Below, piece after piece: positions 25,185-35,358 of a stretch of DNA of 64,000 bases. Origin of the DNA: RPRB01 sp035543115 (lineage in GTDB: Bacteria > Myxococcota > Myxococcia > Myxococcales > Myxococcaceae); NCBI GenBank assembly GCA_035543115.1, contig DATKKF010000020.1, forward strand, positions 1-64,000, given 5' to 3'. A program made the position numbers and the translations under genes. Numbering within the stretch: position 1 is the stretch's first letter; each line of letters opens with the position of its first letter. The notes below the pieces were generated by a model. It was not told the DNA's origin. It saw only the letters and a program-made list of their open reading frames with translations, and made no database searches.

Positions 25185-26234
25185 TCACTCCACGTCAATT
25201 CGTGGGCGCCCACCCGTCAGCTCACCGACCACCGCGGCCTCCACCCCGGCCCTGGCGAGCGCTCGCTCGGCCTTCGGCAGGGCAGCACGAGGCACGGCGG
25301 CGAGGAGCCCTCCGTTGGTCTGCGCATCGGCGAGGACCCAGCGGATGGGCTCGGGGAGTCCGGCCGGGAAGCGCACATACCGGGCGAAGTGCTCGAGGTT
25401 CGCGGTGGTCCCGCCCGGCACCACGCCTTGCTCGGCGAGCGCCGGCACGCCGGCGAGGATCGGAACGCTCTCGAGGAGGAGCCGGGCCCGGAGCTTCGCC
25501 CCGAGCGCCATCTCGGCCAGGTGCCCCAGGAGCCCGAAGCCGCTGACGTCGGTCAGGGCGTGCACCGGGAACCTGCCCGAGGCGAACACCTGGCCCGCGG
25601 CGCGATTCAAGGTGGACATCAGCACGACCACGCGCCGCTCCAGCTCGGGCGAGGCCAGCCCGCGCTTGATGGCGGTGGTGGCGATCCCCGAGCCCAGCGG
25701 CTTGGTCAGGAGGAGCACGTCCCCCGGTCGTCCCCCGGCGTTGGTGAGGATGCGCCGCGGATGGACGACGCCGGTGACCGCCATCCCGTACTTGGGCTCG
25801 GGGTCGTCCACCGAGTGCCCGCCGAGGATGGGGATGCCCGCCTCGTCGGTCTTGCTCTGGCCGCCCTCGAGGATGCGGGCCAGCGTCTCCAGCGGGAGCG
25901 CCTGGGTGGGGAAGGCCACCAGGTTCAGGGCGAACAGCGGACGGGCGCCCATGGCCCAGACGTCCGAGAGCGCGTTGGCGGCGGCGATCTGTCCGAAGGC
26001 GAAGGGGTCGTCGACCACCGGCGGGAAGAAGTCCACGGTGGAGACCACCGCCTGGTGGGCCGACAGACGGTACACCGCGGCGTCGTCGTGCGTGGCGAAG
26101 CCCACCAGCGCCCGCGGGTCCTTTCTGGTCTTCAGGCGGCGCAGGACCTGCGCCAGGTGCGCCGGTCGGAGCTTGGCGGCTCAACCGGCGCAGTGACTGA
26201 ACTGGGTCAGTCGCCGCGGCCTCTCTTGGCTCAT
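25185..26234 (-). CDS. selD: Selenide, water dikinase, selenocysteine-containing (UGA read-through)
   Basis: 349 aa when the in-frame UGA at 26183-26181 is read as Sec. SelD makes selenophosphate from selenide and ATP, the Se donor for Sec and for selenouridine in tRNA. From ATG 26234 the N-terminus reads SQERPRRLTQFSHCAG-U18-AAKLRPAHL. In E. coli SelD the same place has Cys17 and Lys20 with identical spacing (here U18, K21). Downstream follow VGFATHDDAAVYRL, VVSTVDFFPPVVDDPFAFG, AAANALSDVWAMGARP, GGHSVDDPEPKYGMAVTG and LTDVSGFGLLGH, all typical. An ATG-only reading would start at 26105 and lose the catalytic residue. It sits 20 bp after the FHA gene. Confidence 0.95.
26139..26162 (-). promoter_or_regulatory. 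Candidate bacterial SECIS hairpin of selD
   Basis: On the selD mRNA, 18 bases after the UGA, GCGCA pairs with UGCGC and inner CCUG pairs with CAGG around a GCG loop. The loop G lies about 28 nt after the UGA, within the window known for SelB-dependent SECIS elements. Found by hand-folding only. Confidence 0.6.
26181..26183 (-). other. Selenocysteine codon (UGA) in selD
   Basis: In-frame TGA at codon 18 of selD at the catalytic Cys/Sec position, with conserved sequence in the same frame on both sides. Confidence 0.92.
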
Positions 26235-26254
26235 GGGGCTCTTCTGCCCGGGAA

Positions 26255-27199
26255 TCAGCCGGGCCGCACGTAATCCTTGCGGATGAGCTCCACGATCGCC
26301 TCGGCGATCGTCACGTCGTCGGCCTCGGAGTGGTCCATCACCGCGCGGAGCGTGCCGTGGTTGTGCACCAGTTGCAGCAGATCGAGCTGCTCGGGGGTGA
26401 GGTCGCGGAGCCTGGGCACCAGAGGGCGGCGGAGCAGGAGCGGGGCTTCGGGAAGCGGCAGCTGCGCCTCGACGCGCTTGTACTCGTCGAGCAGCCGGAG
26501 CGCGTCCATCAGCAGCGCCTCGGTGGAGCGGTCCAGCTCGACCATGAACTCCTGGCCGTCGGGAGGCTGCAGCTCGAAGTCTCCTTCTTCCCAGGTGATG
26601 ATCCGGTTGAAGCTCTTCTGCGGACCGAGCGCGTGGTCGCCGTCCACCACCGCGTAGTAGACGCGCCCCTGGCGCAGGTAGATGCGGCCCTCGTGCGCGC
26701 CGGTCACCACCAGCACGCCGTTCTTCTTCGAGGTGTGGAACAGCTGGAGCAGATCCGGGAGCGGGATGTCCTCGATCTTCCCGGTCATCGAAGAGGTCTT
26801 GTTGGTCTTGGCCGCCTGGACCTGCGCCGCCTCCTCCAGCCGCTCGCGCATCTCGGCGTCCGAGAGGTCGGTCTGCGCGCCCGCCTCGCGCTGCACCAGC
26901 TTGAGGATGGAGGTGCCGATGAGGATGCGGTCTCCCTCCTTCAGCCGGGCCTGACGGATCTTCTCCCCGTTCACGAAGGTACCGTTGGTGCTCCCCAGGT
27001 CCTCGATCAGCACCTTCCCGGGGCCGACGGTGATTTTCGCGTGCTTCCGGCTGACCATGTCCTCGACCAGGACCATGTCCAGCTCGCTCGAGCGGCCAAT
27101 GGTGACCTGACGGCTCATCTTCAGGGGGAACTCGCCCCCCTGGTACTTGCCGGAGATGAACCGGAGGGCCCAGGCCGTGTCGCCGCTCGACGCTGCCAT
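26255..27199 (-). CDS. FHA-domain protein with DUF4388 (PATAN) module
   Basis: 314 aa. The FHA domain is at ~30-100 (VTIGRSSELDMVLVEDMVSRKHAKI and DLGSTNGTFVNGEKI hold the phosphothreonine-binding RS, S..H and NG residues). A helical linker (~105-135) is followed by a DUF4388 module at ~138-235 (MTGKIEDIPLPDLLQLFHTSKKNGVL, GRIYLRQGRVYYA). DUF4388 proteins are associated with gliding/type IV pilus and two-component signalling in Myxococcota and Cyanobacteria. The C-terminal ~60 residues form helices. Cytoplasmic. It probably reads a Ser/Thr kinase signal; no kinase is encoded in the window. Confidence 0.9.
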   Translation of the reverse strand: MAASSGDTAWALRFISGKYQGGEFPLKMSRQVTIGRSSELDMVLVEDMVSRKHAKITVGPGKVLIEDLGSTNGTFVNGEKIRQARLKEGDRILIGTSILKLVQREAGAQTDLSDAEMRERLEEAAQVQAAKTNKTSSMTGKIEDIPLPDLLQLFHTSKKNGVLVVTGAHEGRIYLRQGRVYYAVVDGDHALGPQKSFNRIITWEEGDFELQPPDGQEFMVELDRSTEALLMDALRLLDEYKRVEAQLPLPEAPLLLRRPLVPRLRDLTPEQLDLLQLVHNHGTLRAVMDHSEADDVTIAEAIVELIRKDYVRPG

Positions 27200-27214
27200 C
27201 TTCGTCAGGTCACC

Positions 27215-27916
27215 CTACAGCATGGTCCCGGCGAAGACGAAAACTCCAGCATCTCCGGAGGCCACCAGCCGCAGCCGTGCGGTCCGGGGCTCGGGGTCCC
27301 GGGACGAGGAAGTCAGGACTGCCTCCTCGGTGACCAGCACCTCCCCCCGCTCCGACCGGAGATACCAGGCGCGCGGCTCCCACCGGTGCCCCGGAAGGCG
27401 CAGGACGGGGTCGATCCGCGCATCCGCCAGTGAGCGCTCGCGGTCGGCCGGGGCGACGAGCGCCCCCAGCGCCTGGGCCGAGCTCGACGAGAGCAGGTGC
27501 GACCGCTGCCACAGCAGGGCCAGCGTCCCGGCCAGTGCCGGCGCCACCGGCCCGTCCGGCTCCCACCGCCCACCTCGTCGCAGGAAACGCACCCGCTCCC
27601 GTCCCAGCGACGAGACCTCCACCCCACCCGAGGTGCCGGCGGCATCGAGCGTGGCCACCACCGCCGCCCGCTCTCCGTCCACGGTGACGCTGAAGCGGTC
27701 GAAGCGGAGGCTCCGTGGCTCGAACGCCGGCGCTCCGGCGATGGGGATGGGCGCCCGGGCGAGCTCGGCGCCGCGGAGGGCGGCGACCAGCTCCGGCTCC
27801 GGCCCGCCCGCCGCGCCGAGCATTCGCGGGAGCAGCGCCCACGCCGCTCCGGCCAGGGCGGCCAGGCCGAGGATCACCGCGACCGCCCGTGTCCCGCGGA
27901 GCTCGCCCTCGCTCAC
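27215..27916 (-). CDS. Membrane-anchored protein of unknown function
   Basis: 233 aa from a GTG that overlaps the BamD-like stop (GTGA). One N-terminal membrane segment (AVAVILGLAALAGAAWALLP, about 10-32) is followed by an extracytoplasmic domain of ~195 residues with beta-strand character (SVTVDGERAAVVATLDAAG, VRFLRRGGRWEPDG) and a C-terminal TARLRLVASGDAGVFVFAG. No family recognised. Co-translated with the BamD-like gene and 15 bp upstream of the FHA gene, so an envelope role is inferred from context. Confidence 0.75.
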   Translation of the reverse strand: MSEGELRGTRAVAVILGLAALAGAAWALLPRMLGAAGGPEPELVAALRGAELARAPIPIAGAPAFEPRSLRFDRFSVTVDGERAAVVATLDAAGTSGGVEVSSLGRERVRFLRRGGRWEPDGPVAPALAGTLALLWQRSHLLSSSSAQALGALVAPADRERSLADARIDPVLRLPGHRWEPRAWYLRSERGEVLVTEEAVLTSSSRDPEPRTARLRLVASGDAGVFVFAGTML

Positions 27917-28704
27917 GAGCCGAGCATCTTCTGCGCCTTCTCGGCCGCAGGCGTGCCCGGAACGCGGGTGATGATCCGCTGGAGCGCATCGCGGGCCTTG
28001 TTCTGGTCCTTGAGGCGCGAATACAGGTCGTGCAGCCGGAAGAGATACTTGTCGTCGCCCGGGCCGGGGTACTTCTGCAGCACCGTCTCCAGCCGGTTGG
28101 CGGCGGCGACCCAGCGCTCGCGCTTCTCGTAGAAGTCGGCCACGTAGATCTCGTGGCGCACCAGGCGCTCGCGGATCTCCGCCTGCTTCTTCTTCGCGTC
28201 CTCGATGTACTGCGACTGGGGGTAGGTCCGGGTGAAGTCGTTCAGCGCTTCCCAGGCCGCGCGGACCTGCGTCTGGTCCTTCTCGCTGGAGGGCGGGAGC
28301 ATGAACCAATCGCTCGGGATGTCGCGGTAGTGCGCCAGTGCGGCCCGGTACGCGGCGTAGTCCACCTTGGCGTGCGTGGGGTGCAGCTTCACGAAGCCGG
28401 TGTACCGGTCGGCGGCCTCGCTCCACAGCTCGCGCTCGAAGGAGACGTCGGCCAGCCGGAGCTCGGCCTGGCGCGAGGCCTCCAGGAAGGGGAACTTGGT
28501 CTTGACGTACTCGTAGTACTTCTCGGCCAGCTGGTACTGGCTGCTGTCGAGCGCCTCGTCGCCGCGCTTGAGGTTGGTGCTGGCCTCGCTCGCGTAGTCG
28601 GGCTCGCCGAAGTCGCCGTTGTTCGAGAACAGGCCGCAGGCGGGGGCCAGGGCCAGGGCGGCGAGCGGGAGGAGGAGGTGCAGGCGCATCGAGGGGGCGA
28701 ACAC
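27913..28704 (-). CDS. BamD/YfiO-like outer-membrane assembly lipoprotein
   Basis: 263 aa from GTG 28704, preceded by GAAGGAGG five bases upstream; an internal ATG five codons later is possible. Type II signal peptide with lipobox LAPACG. The mature part is TPR-like: YQLAEKYYEYVKTKFPF, ASRQAELRLADVSFER, YPQSQYIEDAKKKQAEIRERLVRHE is the BamD hallmark block, then AANRLETVLQKYPG. BamD is the essential lipoprotein of the outer-membrane beta-barrel assembly machine. It lies 1 bp after the recX-like stop and overlaps the next gene. Confidence 0.88.
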   Translation of the reverse strand: MFAPSMRLHLLLPLAALALAPACGLFSNNGDFGEPDYASEASTNLKRGDEALDSSQYQLAEKYYEYVKTKFPFLEASRQAELRLADVSFERELWSEAADRYTGFVKLHPTHAKVDYAAYRAALAHYRDIPSDWFMLPPSSEKDQTQVRAAWEALNDFTRTYPQSQYIEDAKKKQAEIRERLVRHEIYVADFYEKRERWVAAANRLETVLQKYPGPGDDKYLFRLHDLYSRLKDQNKARDALQRIITRVPGTPAAEKAQKMLGS

Positions 28705-28705
28705 C

Positions 28706-29173
28706 CTAGCCTCCTTCCTCCATCCCTTCCACCCCGGGGAGCAGCTCCCGGACGAGCGACGCATCGAAGCCACGGGCCAGGAGCCGGCGCGCGGACCGCC
28801 GCGGTGGCTCGCCACGGACGATGAGCCGGGCGGCGGCCGCACGGGCATCCCAGCCTTCGTCCTGGATGGCCTCGGACAGAGCCTCCTCGGCGACCGGGGG
28901 CGGGTAGCCCTCTTGGACGAGGCGGGCGTGCATCGCGCCGCGGGCCCATCCACCCCGGAGCACCAGGGCCCGGGCCCGGACGCGTGCGGAGCGCTGGTCG
29001 TCGAGCGCGCCGAGGCGGATGGCGGCCTGCAGCTCGGCCTCGACCTCGTGCTCCGGCAGGCCGGAGCGGCGCAGCGCTTCCCGGAGGGCTGCCACGGACA
29101 CCTCGCGCCGAGCAAGCGTGCGGAGCGCACGAAGACCCGTTTCCCCGGTGGCTCCAGCGGTGTTACGCCTCAC
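28706..29173 (-). CDS. recX: RecX-family regulator
   Basis: 155 aa. Three RecX-type helical repeats: ALRTLARREVSVAALREALRRSGL, LDDQRSARVRARALVLRGGWARGAMHARLVQEG, and WDARAAAARLIVRGEPPRRSARRLLARGFDASLVRELL. RecX binds RecA filaments and limits recombination. It is not next to recA here. The GTG at 29173 is the best start: six bases from the divergent gene's earliest ATG and near the first repeat. The start remains uncertain by about 20 codons. Confidence 0.75.
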   Translation of the reverse strand: MRRNTAGATGETGLRALRTLARREVSVAALREALRRSGLPEHEVEAELQAAIRLGALDDQRSARVRARALVLRGGWARGAMHARLVQEGYPPPVAEEALSEAIQDEGWDARAAAARLIVRGEPPRRSARRLLARGFDASLVRELLPGVEGMEEGG

Positions 29174-29202
29174 GGTGCATGCACCCCGCCCTGGGACGGT
29201 AC

Positions 29203-29889
29203 ATGGATTTTCAGACCGCGTGGGGCGTCTGGCAGCGCCGGAACGGATGCGCGCCGGACGAGCCGACGGACGAGGCGTTCGTCCTGGCGGCGCGGGCCCG
29301 CCCGGACCTCTGGTCCCGTGTGGAGCGCGCCGCGGGGAAGGCGCACCCTCCCGAGGACGCGCAGAACGCGCTCCTGGTGCTCGCCGCACAGACCGCGACC
29401 ACGGTGCTCGCCGACGACGAGCGGCTGGTGGGCCCGCTGGAGCGGGCGCGAGGTGCGCTCGAGGCCGAGGGGGCCACGGAGGATCAGATCCACGCGCTCC
29501 TCGGCGCGGTGCTCCTCGAGGAGGCCTTCGGCGACGACATGCCGGCGGACGGGTTCGACGCGGCGTTCGTCGAGGAGTCGCTGGAGACGCTGGTCCAGCT
29601 GGCCTCGCTCACCCCGGACCGGGTGGCTAGCCTGGAGAGCGCCTTCGCCGGCGGAACCGACGGGGCCGAGCGGCGGATGCGGCGCATCGCAGCCCAGACG
29701 CTGTGCGGGGTGGCCTGGTCCGAGGGGCCGGACCTCATCAGCCGCGAGCATCTGGAGGCGGCCGCCAGGCGGCTCGAGCCAGAGCAGCGGATGGCGCTGG
29801 CCGAGTTCGTGGATCACCTCGCCGAGATGCGCCTCGTCGGGCCGATGCGCCGGGTGCGGCTGCGGCGGGTGCTCTCCGAGCTCCTCTGA
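29203..29889 (+). CDS. Conserved-looking acidic helical protein, function unknown
   Basis: 228 aa from the ATG at 29203, preceded by GGGACGG; another ATG at 29179 would add eight residues. No signal peptide or membrane segment. Almost entirely alpha-helical and acidic: DEPTDEAFVLAARARPDLWSR, LVGPLERARGALEAEGATEDQ, AAARRLEPEQRMALAEFVDHL. One Cys near the start and one in QTLCGVAW. No family recognised. It stands divergent from recX and convergent with the pilT-like gene, with 2 bp between the stops. Confidence 0.7.
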   Translation: MDFQTAWGVWQRRNGCAPDEPTDEAFVLAARARPDLWSRVERAAGKAHPPEDAQNALLVLAAQTATTVLADDERLVGPLERARGALEAEGATEDQIHALLGAVLLEEAFGDDMPADGFDAAFVEESLETLVQLASLTPDRVASLESAFAGGTDGAERRMRRIAAQTLCGVAWSEGPDLISREHLEAAARRLEPEQRMALAEFVDHLAEMRLVGPMRRVRLRRVLSELL

Positions 29890-29891
29890 TC

Positions 29892-31238
29892 TCAGAACCG
29901 CTCGATGTGGAAGTCGTCGTCCGCGGACGGCAACGCGCTCGGGCCCCCCGCCGGCTTCGGCGAGGGCTGTGCGCCGGGCTTGGCCGGCGTCGGGTTGATG
30001 CGCCCGACCGGCGTGCCCGGGGTGGGTGCACGCGGTACCCCCGCGGCCGGAGCGGAGCCCGGCGGCGGTCCGGCGGGCGCACCGCGCTGGGCGAAGGCGA
30101 GGCTGCCGGGCGCCGAGTTCCCGTCCGTCGAGGTGCCCTCGAAGTCGTCCCAGCGGGCGTCGCTGGTGGCGCTGATGCCGCTGAACCGGAGCGCGAAGTC
30201 GTCCGGGTTCGTCGCCTGCCGGTGCGCCTCTTCGTAGGTGATGATGTTCTGGCGTACCAGGCTCATCAACGACTGGTCGAAGGTCTGCGTGCCGTAGGTC
30301 TGGTGGCCCTGGGCGATGGCCTCGGTGATCTCCTTCGTCCGGTCCTTGTCCTCGATGAGCTCCCGGACGCGGGCGGTGGCCTTCAGCACCTCTACCGCGG
30401 CCACGCGGCCCTTGCCGTCCGCCCGGGGGACCAGGCGCTGGGAGATCACCGCCTTGAGGACGCTCCCCAGCTGCAGGCGGACCTGCTTCTGCTGGTAGGG
30501 GGGAAACACCGAGACGATGCGGTTGATGGTCTCGGTCGCGTCCAGGGTGTGGAGCGTGGACATGACCAGGTGACCGGTCTCGGCGGCGGTGAGCGCGGTC
30601 TCGATGGTCTCGAGGTCACGCATTTCTCCCACCAGGATGACGTCCGGGTCCTGGCGGAGCGCGCTCTTCAGCGCCTGGCTGAAGGAGATGGTGTCCACCC
30701 CCACCTCGCGCTGGTTCACGATCGACCGCTTGTCCCGGATGAGGAACTCGATCGGATCCTCGATGGTCATGATGTGGTCGGTCTCGTGGGCGTTGATGTG
30801 ATCGATCATCGCCGCCAGCGTGGTGCTCTTCCCCGAGCCGGTGGTGCCGGTGACCAGGACCAGGCCGCGCTCCTCCAGCGCGATGGACTCGAGCACGGCG
30901 GGGAGCAGGAGGTCCCGGACGGTCATCACCTTGAAAGGGATGACCCGGAGCACGGCGCCCAGGGTGCCGCGCTGCTGGAACACGTTCACCCGGAAGCGCC
31001 CCAGGCCCGGGACGCCGTAGGCCAGGTCCACCTCGTTGGAGTTCTTGAACTTGTCCCGCTGGTACTCGTTCATGATCCCGAAGGCCATGCGCGCCACCTC
31101 CTCGGGGGGGAGGCGCTTGCCGTCCTTCAGCGGGACCAGCGAGCCGTCCACCCGGAACATGGGAGGCAGCCCGGCCTTGAGGTGAATGTCGCTCGCGCCG
31201 CCGCGGAGGGCGACCTGGAGGATCTCGTTGAGTTCCAC
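29892..31238 (-). CDS. pilT: PilT/PilU-family pilus retraction ATPase with long C-terminal tail
   Basis: 448 aa. Residues 1-345 are a complete PilT-like ATPase: GGASDIHLKAGLPPMFRVDG, Walker A TGTTGSGKSTTLAAMIDHIN, Asp box TIEDPIEF, Walker B VILVGEMRDLET, His box GHLVMSTLHT and TYGTQTFDQSLMSL. It should power type IV pilus retraction at the inner membrane. The AIRNLIRE retraction motif of classical PilT reads RVRELIED here. A tail of ~100 residues rich in Pro/Gly/Ala, ending DDDFHIERF, follows; most PilT proteins lack it. Paralogues are common in myxobacteria, so this may be a PilT2/PilU type. Confidence 0.9.
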   Translation of the reverse strand: MELNEILQVALRGGASDIHLKAGLPPMFRVDGSLVPLKDGKRLPPEEVARMAFGIMNEYQRDKFKNSNEVDLAYGVPGLGRFRVNVFQQRGTLGAVLRVIPFKVMTVRDLLLPAVLESIALEERGLVLVTGTTGSGKSTTLAAMIDHINAHETDHIMTIEDPIEFLIRDKRSIVNQREVGVDTISFSQALKSALRQDPDVILVGEMRDLETIETALTAAETGHLVMSTLHTLDATETINRIVSVFPPYQQKQVRLQLGSVLKAVISQRLVPRADGKGRVAAVEVLKATARVRELIEDKDRTKEITEAIAQGHQTYGTQTFDQSLMSLVRQNIITYEEAHRQATNPDDFALRFSGISATSDARWDDFEGTSTDGNSAPGSLAFAQRGAPAGPPPGSAPAAGVPRAPTPGTPVGRINPTPAKPGAQPSPKPAGGPSALPSADDDFHIERF

Positions 31239-31339
31239 GCCCTCACGAGCCTAGCACCCGGGCAAGCGACCCCGGGGGGTACGGGGCCGGACTACATGCC
31301 TGGCCCACATGCCGGCCGGACGGTGCGACCGGCAGTCGC

Positions 31340-31741
31340 TCAGCGCTTGCTGAACTGGAACCGGCGGCGGGCGCCGGGCTGGCCGTACTTCTTCCGCTCC
31401 ACCACGCGGGCGTCGCGGGTGAGGAAGCCGGCCTTCTTCAGCGGGGTGCGGAACTCGGGGTTCAGGAGGCACAGCGCGCGGCTGAGGCCGTGCCGGATGG
31501 CGCCGGCCTGGCCGGAGAGGCCGCCCCCGACGACATTCACGGTGACGTCCACCTTGCCGGCCTGCTCGAGGATCTGCAGCGGCTGGTTGAGGATCATCTT
31601 CGATGTCTCGCGCCCGAAGTACTCGTCGAGCGGGCGGCCGTTGACGATGATGGTCCCGGTTCCCTCCTTCACCCACACCCGGGCCGTGGACTCCTTGCGG
31701 CGCCCGGTGGCGTAGAACCCGTTCTCGGTCTGGATCGGCAT
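31340..31741 (-). CDS. rpsI: Ribosomal protein S9 (uS9)
   Basis: 133 aa, slightly long. Clear uS9: FYATGRRKESTARVWVKEG, VVGGGLSGQAGAIRHGLSRAL, and a basic tail ERKKYGQPGARRRFQFSKR whose SKR end reaches the P-site tRNA. Follows rplM by 5 bp, the universal rplM-rpsI pair. Confidence 0.98.
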   Translation of the reverse strand: MPIQTENGFYATGRRKESTARVWVKEGTGTIIVNGRPLDEYFGRETSKMILNQPLQILEQAGKVDVTVNVVGGGLSGQAGAIRHGLSRALCLLNPEFRTPLKKAGFLTRDARVVERKKYGQPGARRRFQFSKR

Positions 31742-31746
31742 GTTCC

Positions 31747-32193
31747 TCAGGCCTCCACCTGGCGAGGCTCGGGCTTCTGCGCGGCGTGCGGATGCTGCTC
31801 GCCGGGGTATACCTTGAGCTTGGTCATCATCTTCCGGCCCAGCGCGTTGCGGGGGAGCATCCGGCGGACGGCGTTGATGACCACGTCCTCGGGGTGCCGG
31901 GCGCGGAGGTCGGCCAGATTGGTGGTCTTCAGGGCGCCCGGGAAGCCCGCCCGCGGGTGGCGGTGGTAGAGCTTGTTGGTTTCCTTGGAGCCGGTGACCT
32001 TCACCTTGGCCGCGTTGATCACGATGACGTGGTCACCGGTGTCCATCGACGGCGTGTAGATGGGCTTGTGCTTGCCCTTGAGAAGCGAGGCGATCTGGCT
32101 CGCTGCGCGACCGAGCACCTTGTCGCTCACGTCGACGACGTGCCACGCCCGCTTCACGTCCGCGGGCTTCGCGCTGTACGTCCTGTTCGACAT
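31747..32193 (-). CDS. rplM: Ribosomal protein L13 (uL13)
   Basis: 148 aa. It begins MSNRTYSAKPADVKRAWHVV, then VLGRAASQIASLLKGKHKPIYTP, DHVIVINAAKVKVTGSKE, YHRHPRAGFPGALKTTNL and LPRNALGRKMMTKLKVY, all typical uL13. The ATG at 32193 matches family N-termini; an upstream in-frame start at 32265 is not needed. First gene of the rplM-rpsI pair. Confidence 0.98.
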   Translation of the reverse strand: MSNRTYSAKPADVKRAWHVVDVSDKVLGRAASQIASLLKGKHKPIYTPSMDTGDHVIVINAAKVKVTGSKETNKLYHRHPRAGFPGALKTTNLADLRARHPEDVVINAVRRMLPRNALGRKMMTKLKVYPGEQHPHAAQKPEPRQVEA

Positions 32194-32266
32194 CTGGAGA
32201 CACTCCGGGACCGGAGGGCCGCCCCCCCGGAAAAGAGGGGCGATGTAGAGGTCTTGCCGCCTCAAG

Positions 32267-34291
<2,025 letters not shown>

Positions 34292-34352
34292 GTAGGGACG
34301 AACGCGTATAGCCTCGGGGACCGACGGCGCTGCTAGAGTCCTCGCTCGACCG

Positions 34353-34862
34353 ATGGCCGCCTCCCCCGCGCGCGTTCCCGTCCGCCCGACCACTGCCGAG
34401 CTCGACAACGAGGCCAGGGAGGCCCGCGCCGCCGTGGCCCGCCTGGGTCGCAGGGAGTTCCTCGACCAGCTGGCCGCGCTCGGCCGTGCCTTCGCCGCGG
34501 ACCCGGGGAATCCGGGCAGCTACGCCTGCAAGGACTGCGAGCGCTGTGCGAACTGCATGTTCTGCAAGGACTGCGTGGGGTGCTACCAGTGCACCCACTG
34601 CGTGGACTGCGACGGATGCAGCAACTGCAGCCACTGCAGGGAGAGCAAGGGCTGCCAGTCCTCGGCGTACCTCCTTCAGTGCGAGTCGTGCACGCACTCG
34701 GCCTACCTGGTGCTGTCCCGGAACCTCTCCGACTGCAACTACTGCTTCGGCTGCGTGGGACTCAGCAAGAAGGACTTCCACATCCTCAACGTGGGCTTCC
34801 CGCGGAAGGAGTACTTCGAGATCACCGGCCGGCTCCGGAAGGAGCTGGGCCTGCCGACGTAG
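34353..34862 (+). CDS. Cysteine-ladder protein (13 Cys at exact period 3), function unknown
   Basis: 169 aa. After a helical ~50-residue N-terminus, Cys occurs at 59, 62, 65 and so on to 95, every third residue, 13 in a row (short sample: CKDCERCANCMFCKDC). Further Cys lie at 101, 110, 113, 128, 131 and 134, 19 in all. The segment CNYCFGCVGLSKKDFHILN and KEYFEITGRLRKELG close the protein. Similar Cys-rich proteins sometimes carry a CaiB/BaiF label, but no CaiB catalytic domain is visible. No signal peptide. A metal-binding or repeat-helix structure is inferred. Divergent from the helicase gene, 61 bp between starts. Confidence 0.8.
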   Translation: MAASPARVPVRPTTAELDNEAREARAAVARLGRREFLDQLAALGRAFAADPGNPGSYACKDCERCANCMFCKDCVGCYQCTHCVDCDGCSNCSHCRESKGCQSSAYLLQCESCTHSAYLVLSRNLSDCNYCFGCVGLSKKDFHILNVGFPRKEYFEITGRLRKELGLPT

Positions 34863-34896
34863 GCCGTTTGGCCGTTCACCATCGGGAGGGCCGTGC

Positions 34897-35358
34897 ATGG
34901 CACGTGTCTCGGGAGAGGTGACCTCGTCGACCCCGCCGGAGGTCATCCTCGGGGCCCTGACCGACTTCGGCCCGCGGCGGCCCGAGCTGTGGCCCAACCT
35001 CTCCCCCAGGTTCTACCAGGTGCACTCGGTGGGACCGACCGAGGCCGAGGTCACCGAGGGAACCGCGGTGCTCGGAGGCGTCTGGGAGCGCACCCGGTAC
35101 GACTGGAGCGAGCCGGGCGTGGTGCTGATCGAGGTCGAGGACTCGAACGCCTTCGCCCCGGGGAGCTGGTGGCGGTACCAGGTGGAGCCGGTGGGCAGCG
35201 GGAGCCGGGTGCGGTTCCAGTTCGACCGGAGGCCGAAGAATCTCAAGGGGCGCATCGTCTCCGCGCTCCTGGCGCTCGGGGGAAAGCGGATGTTCATCCG
35301 CTCGCTCGAGGAGACGCTCCGGCGACTGGGGGGCCCCGCAACGGCGGTGGCGAGATGA
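34897..35358 (+). CDS. SRPBCC/polyketide cyclase-like (START-fold) protein
   Basis: 153 aa with GGGAGGG seven bases before the ATG. It opens ARVSGEVTSSTPPEVILGALTDF, with strand-helix spacing typical of the SRPBCC ligand-binding fold, then WERTRYDWSEPGVVLIEVEDSN and PGSWWRYQVEPVGSGSRVRFQFD. A C-terminal helix follows (FIRSLEETLRRLG). Such proteins bind hydrophobic ligands; the ligand is unknown. It follows the Cys-ladder gene by 34 bp, so the two may be co-transcribed. Confidence 0.8.
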   Translation: MARVSGEVTSSTPPEVILGALTDFGPRRPELWPNLSPRFYQVHSVGPTEAEVTEGTAVLGGVWERTRYDWSEPGVVLIEVEDSNAFAPGSWWRYQVEPVGSGSRVRFQFDRRPKNLKGRIVSALLALGGKRMFIRSLEETLRRLGGPATAVAR

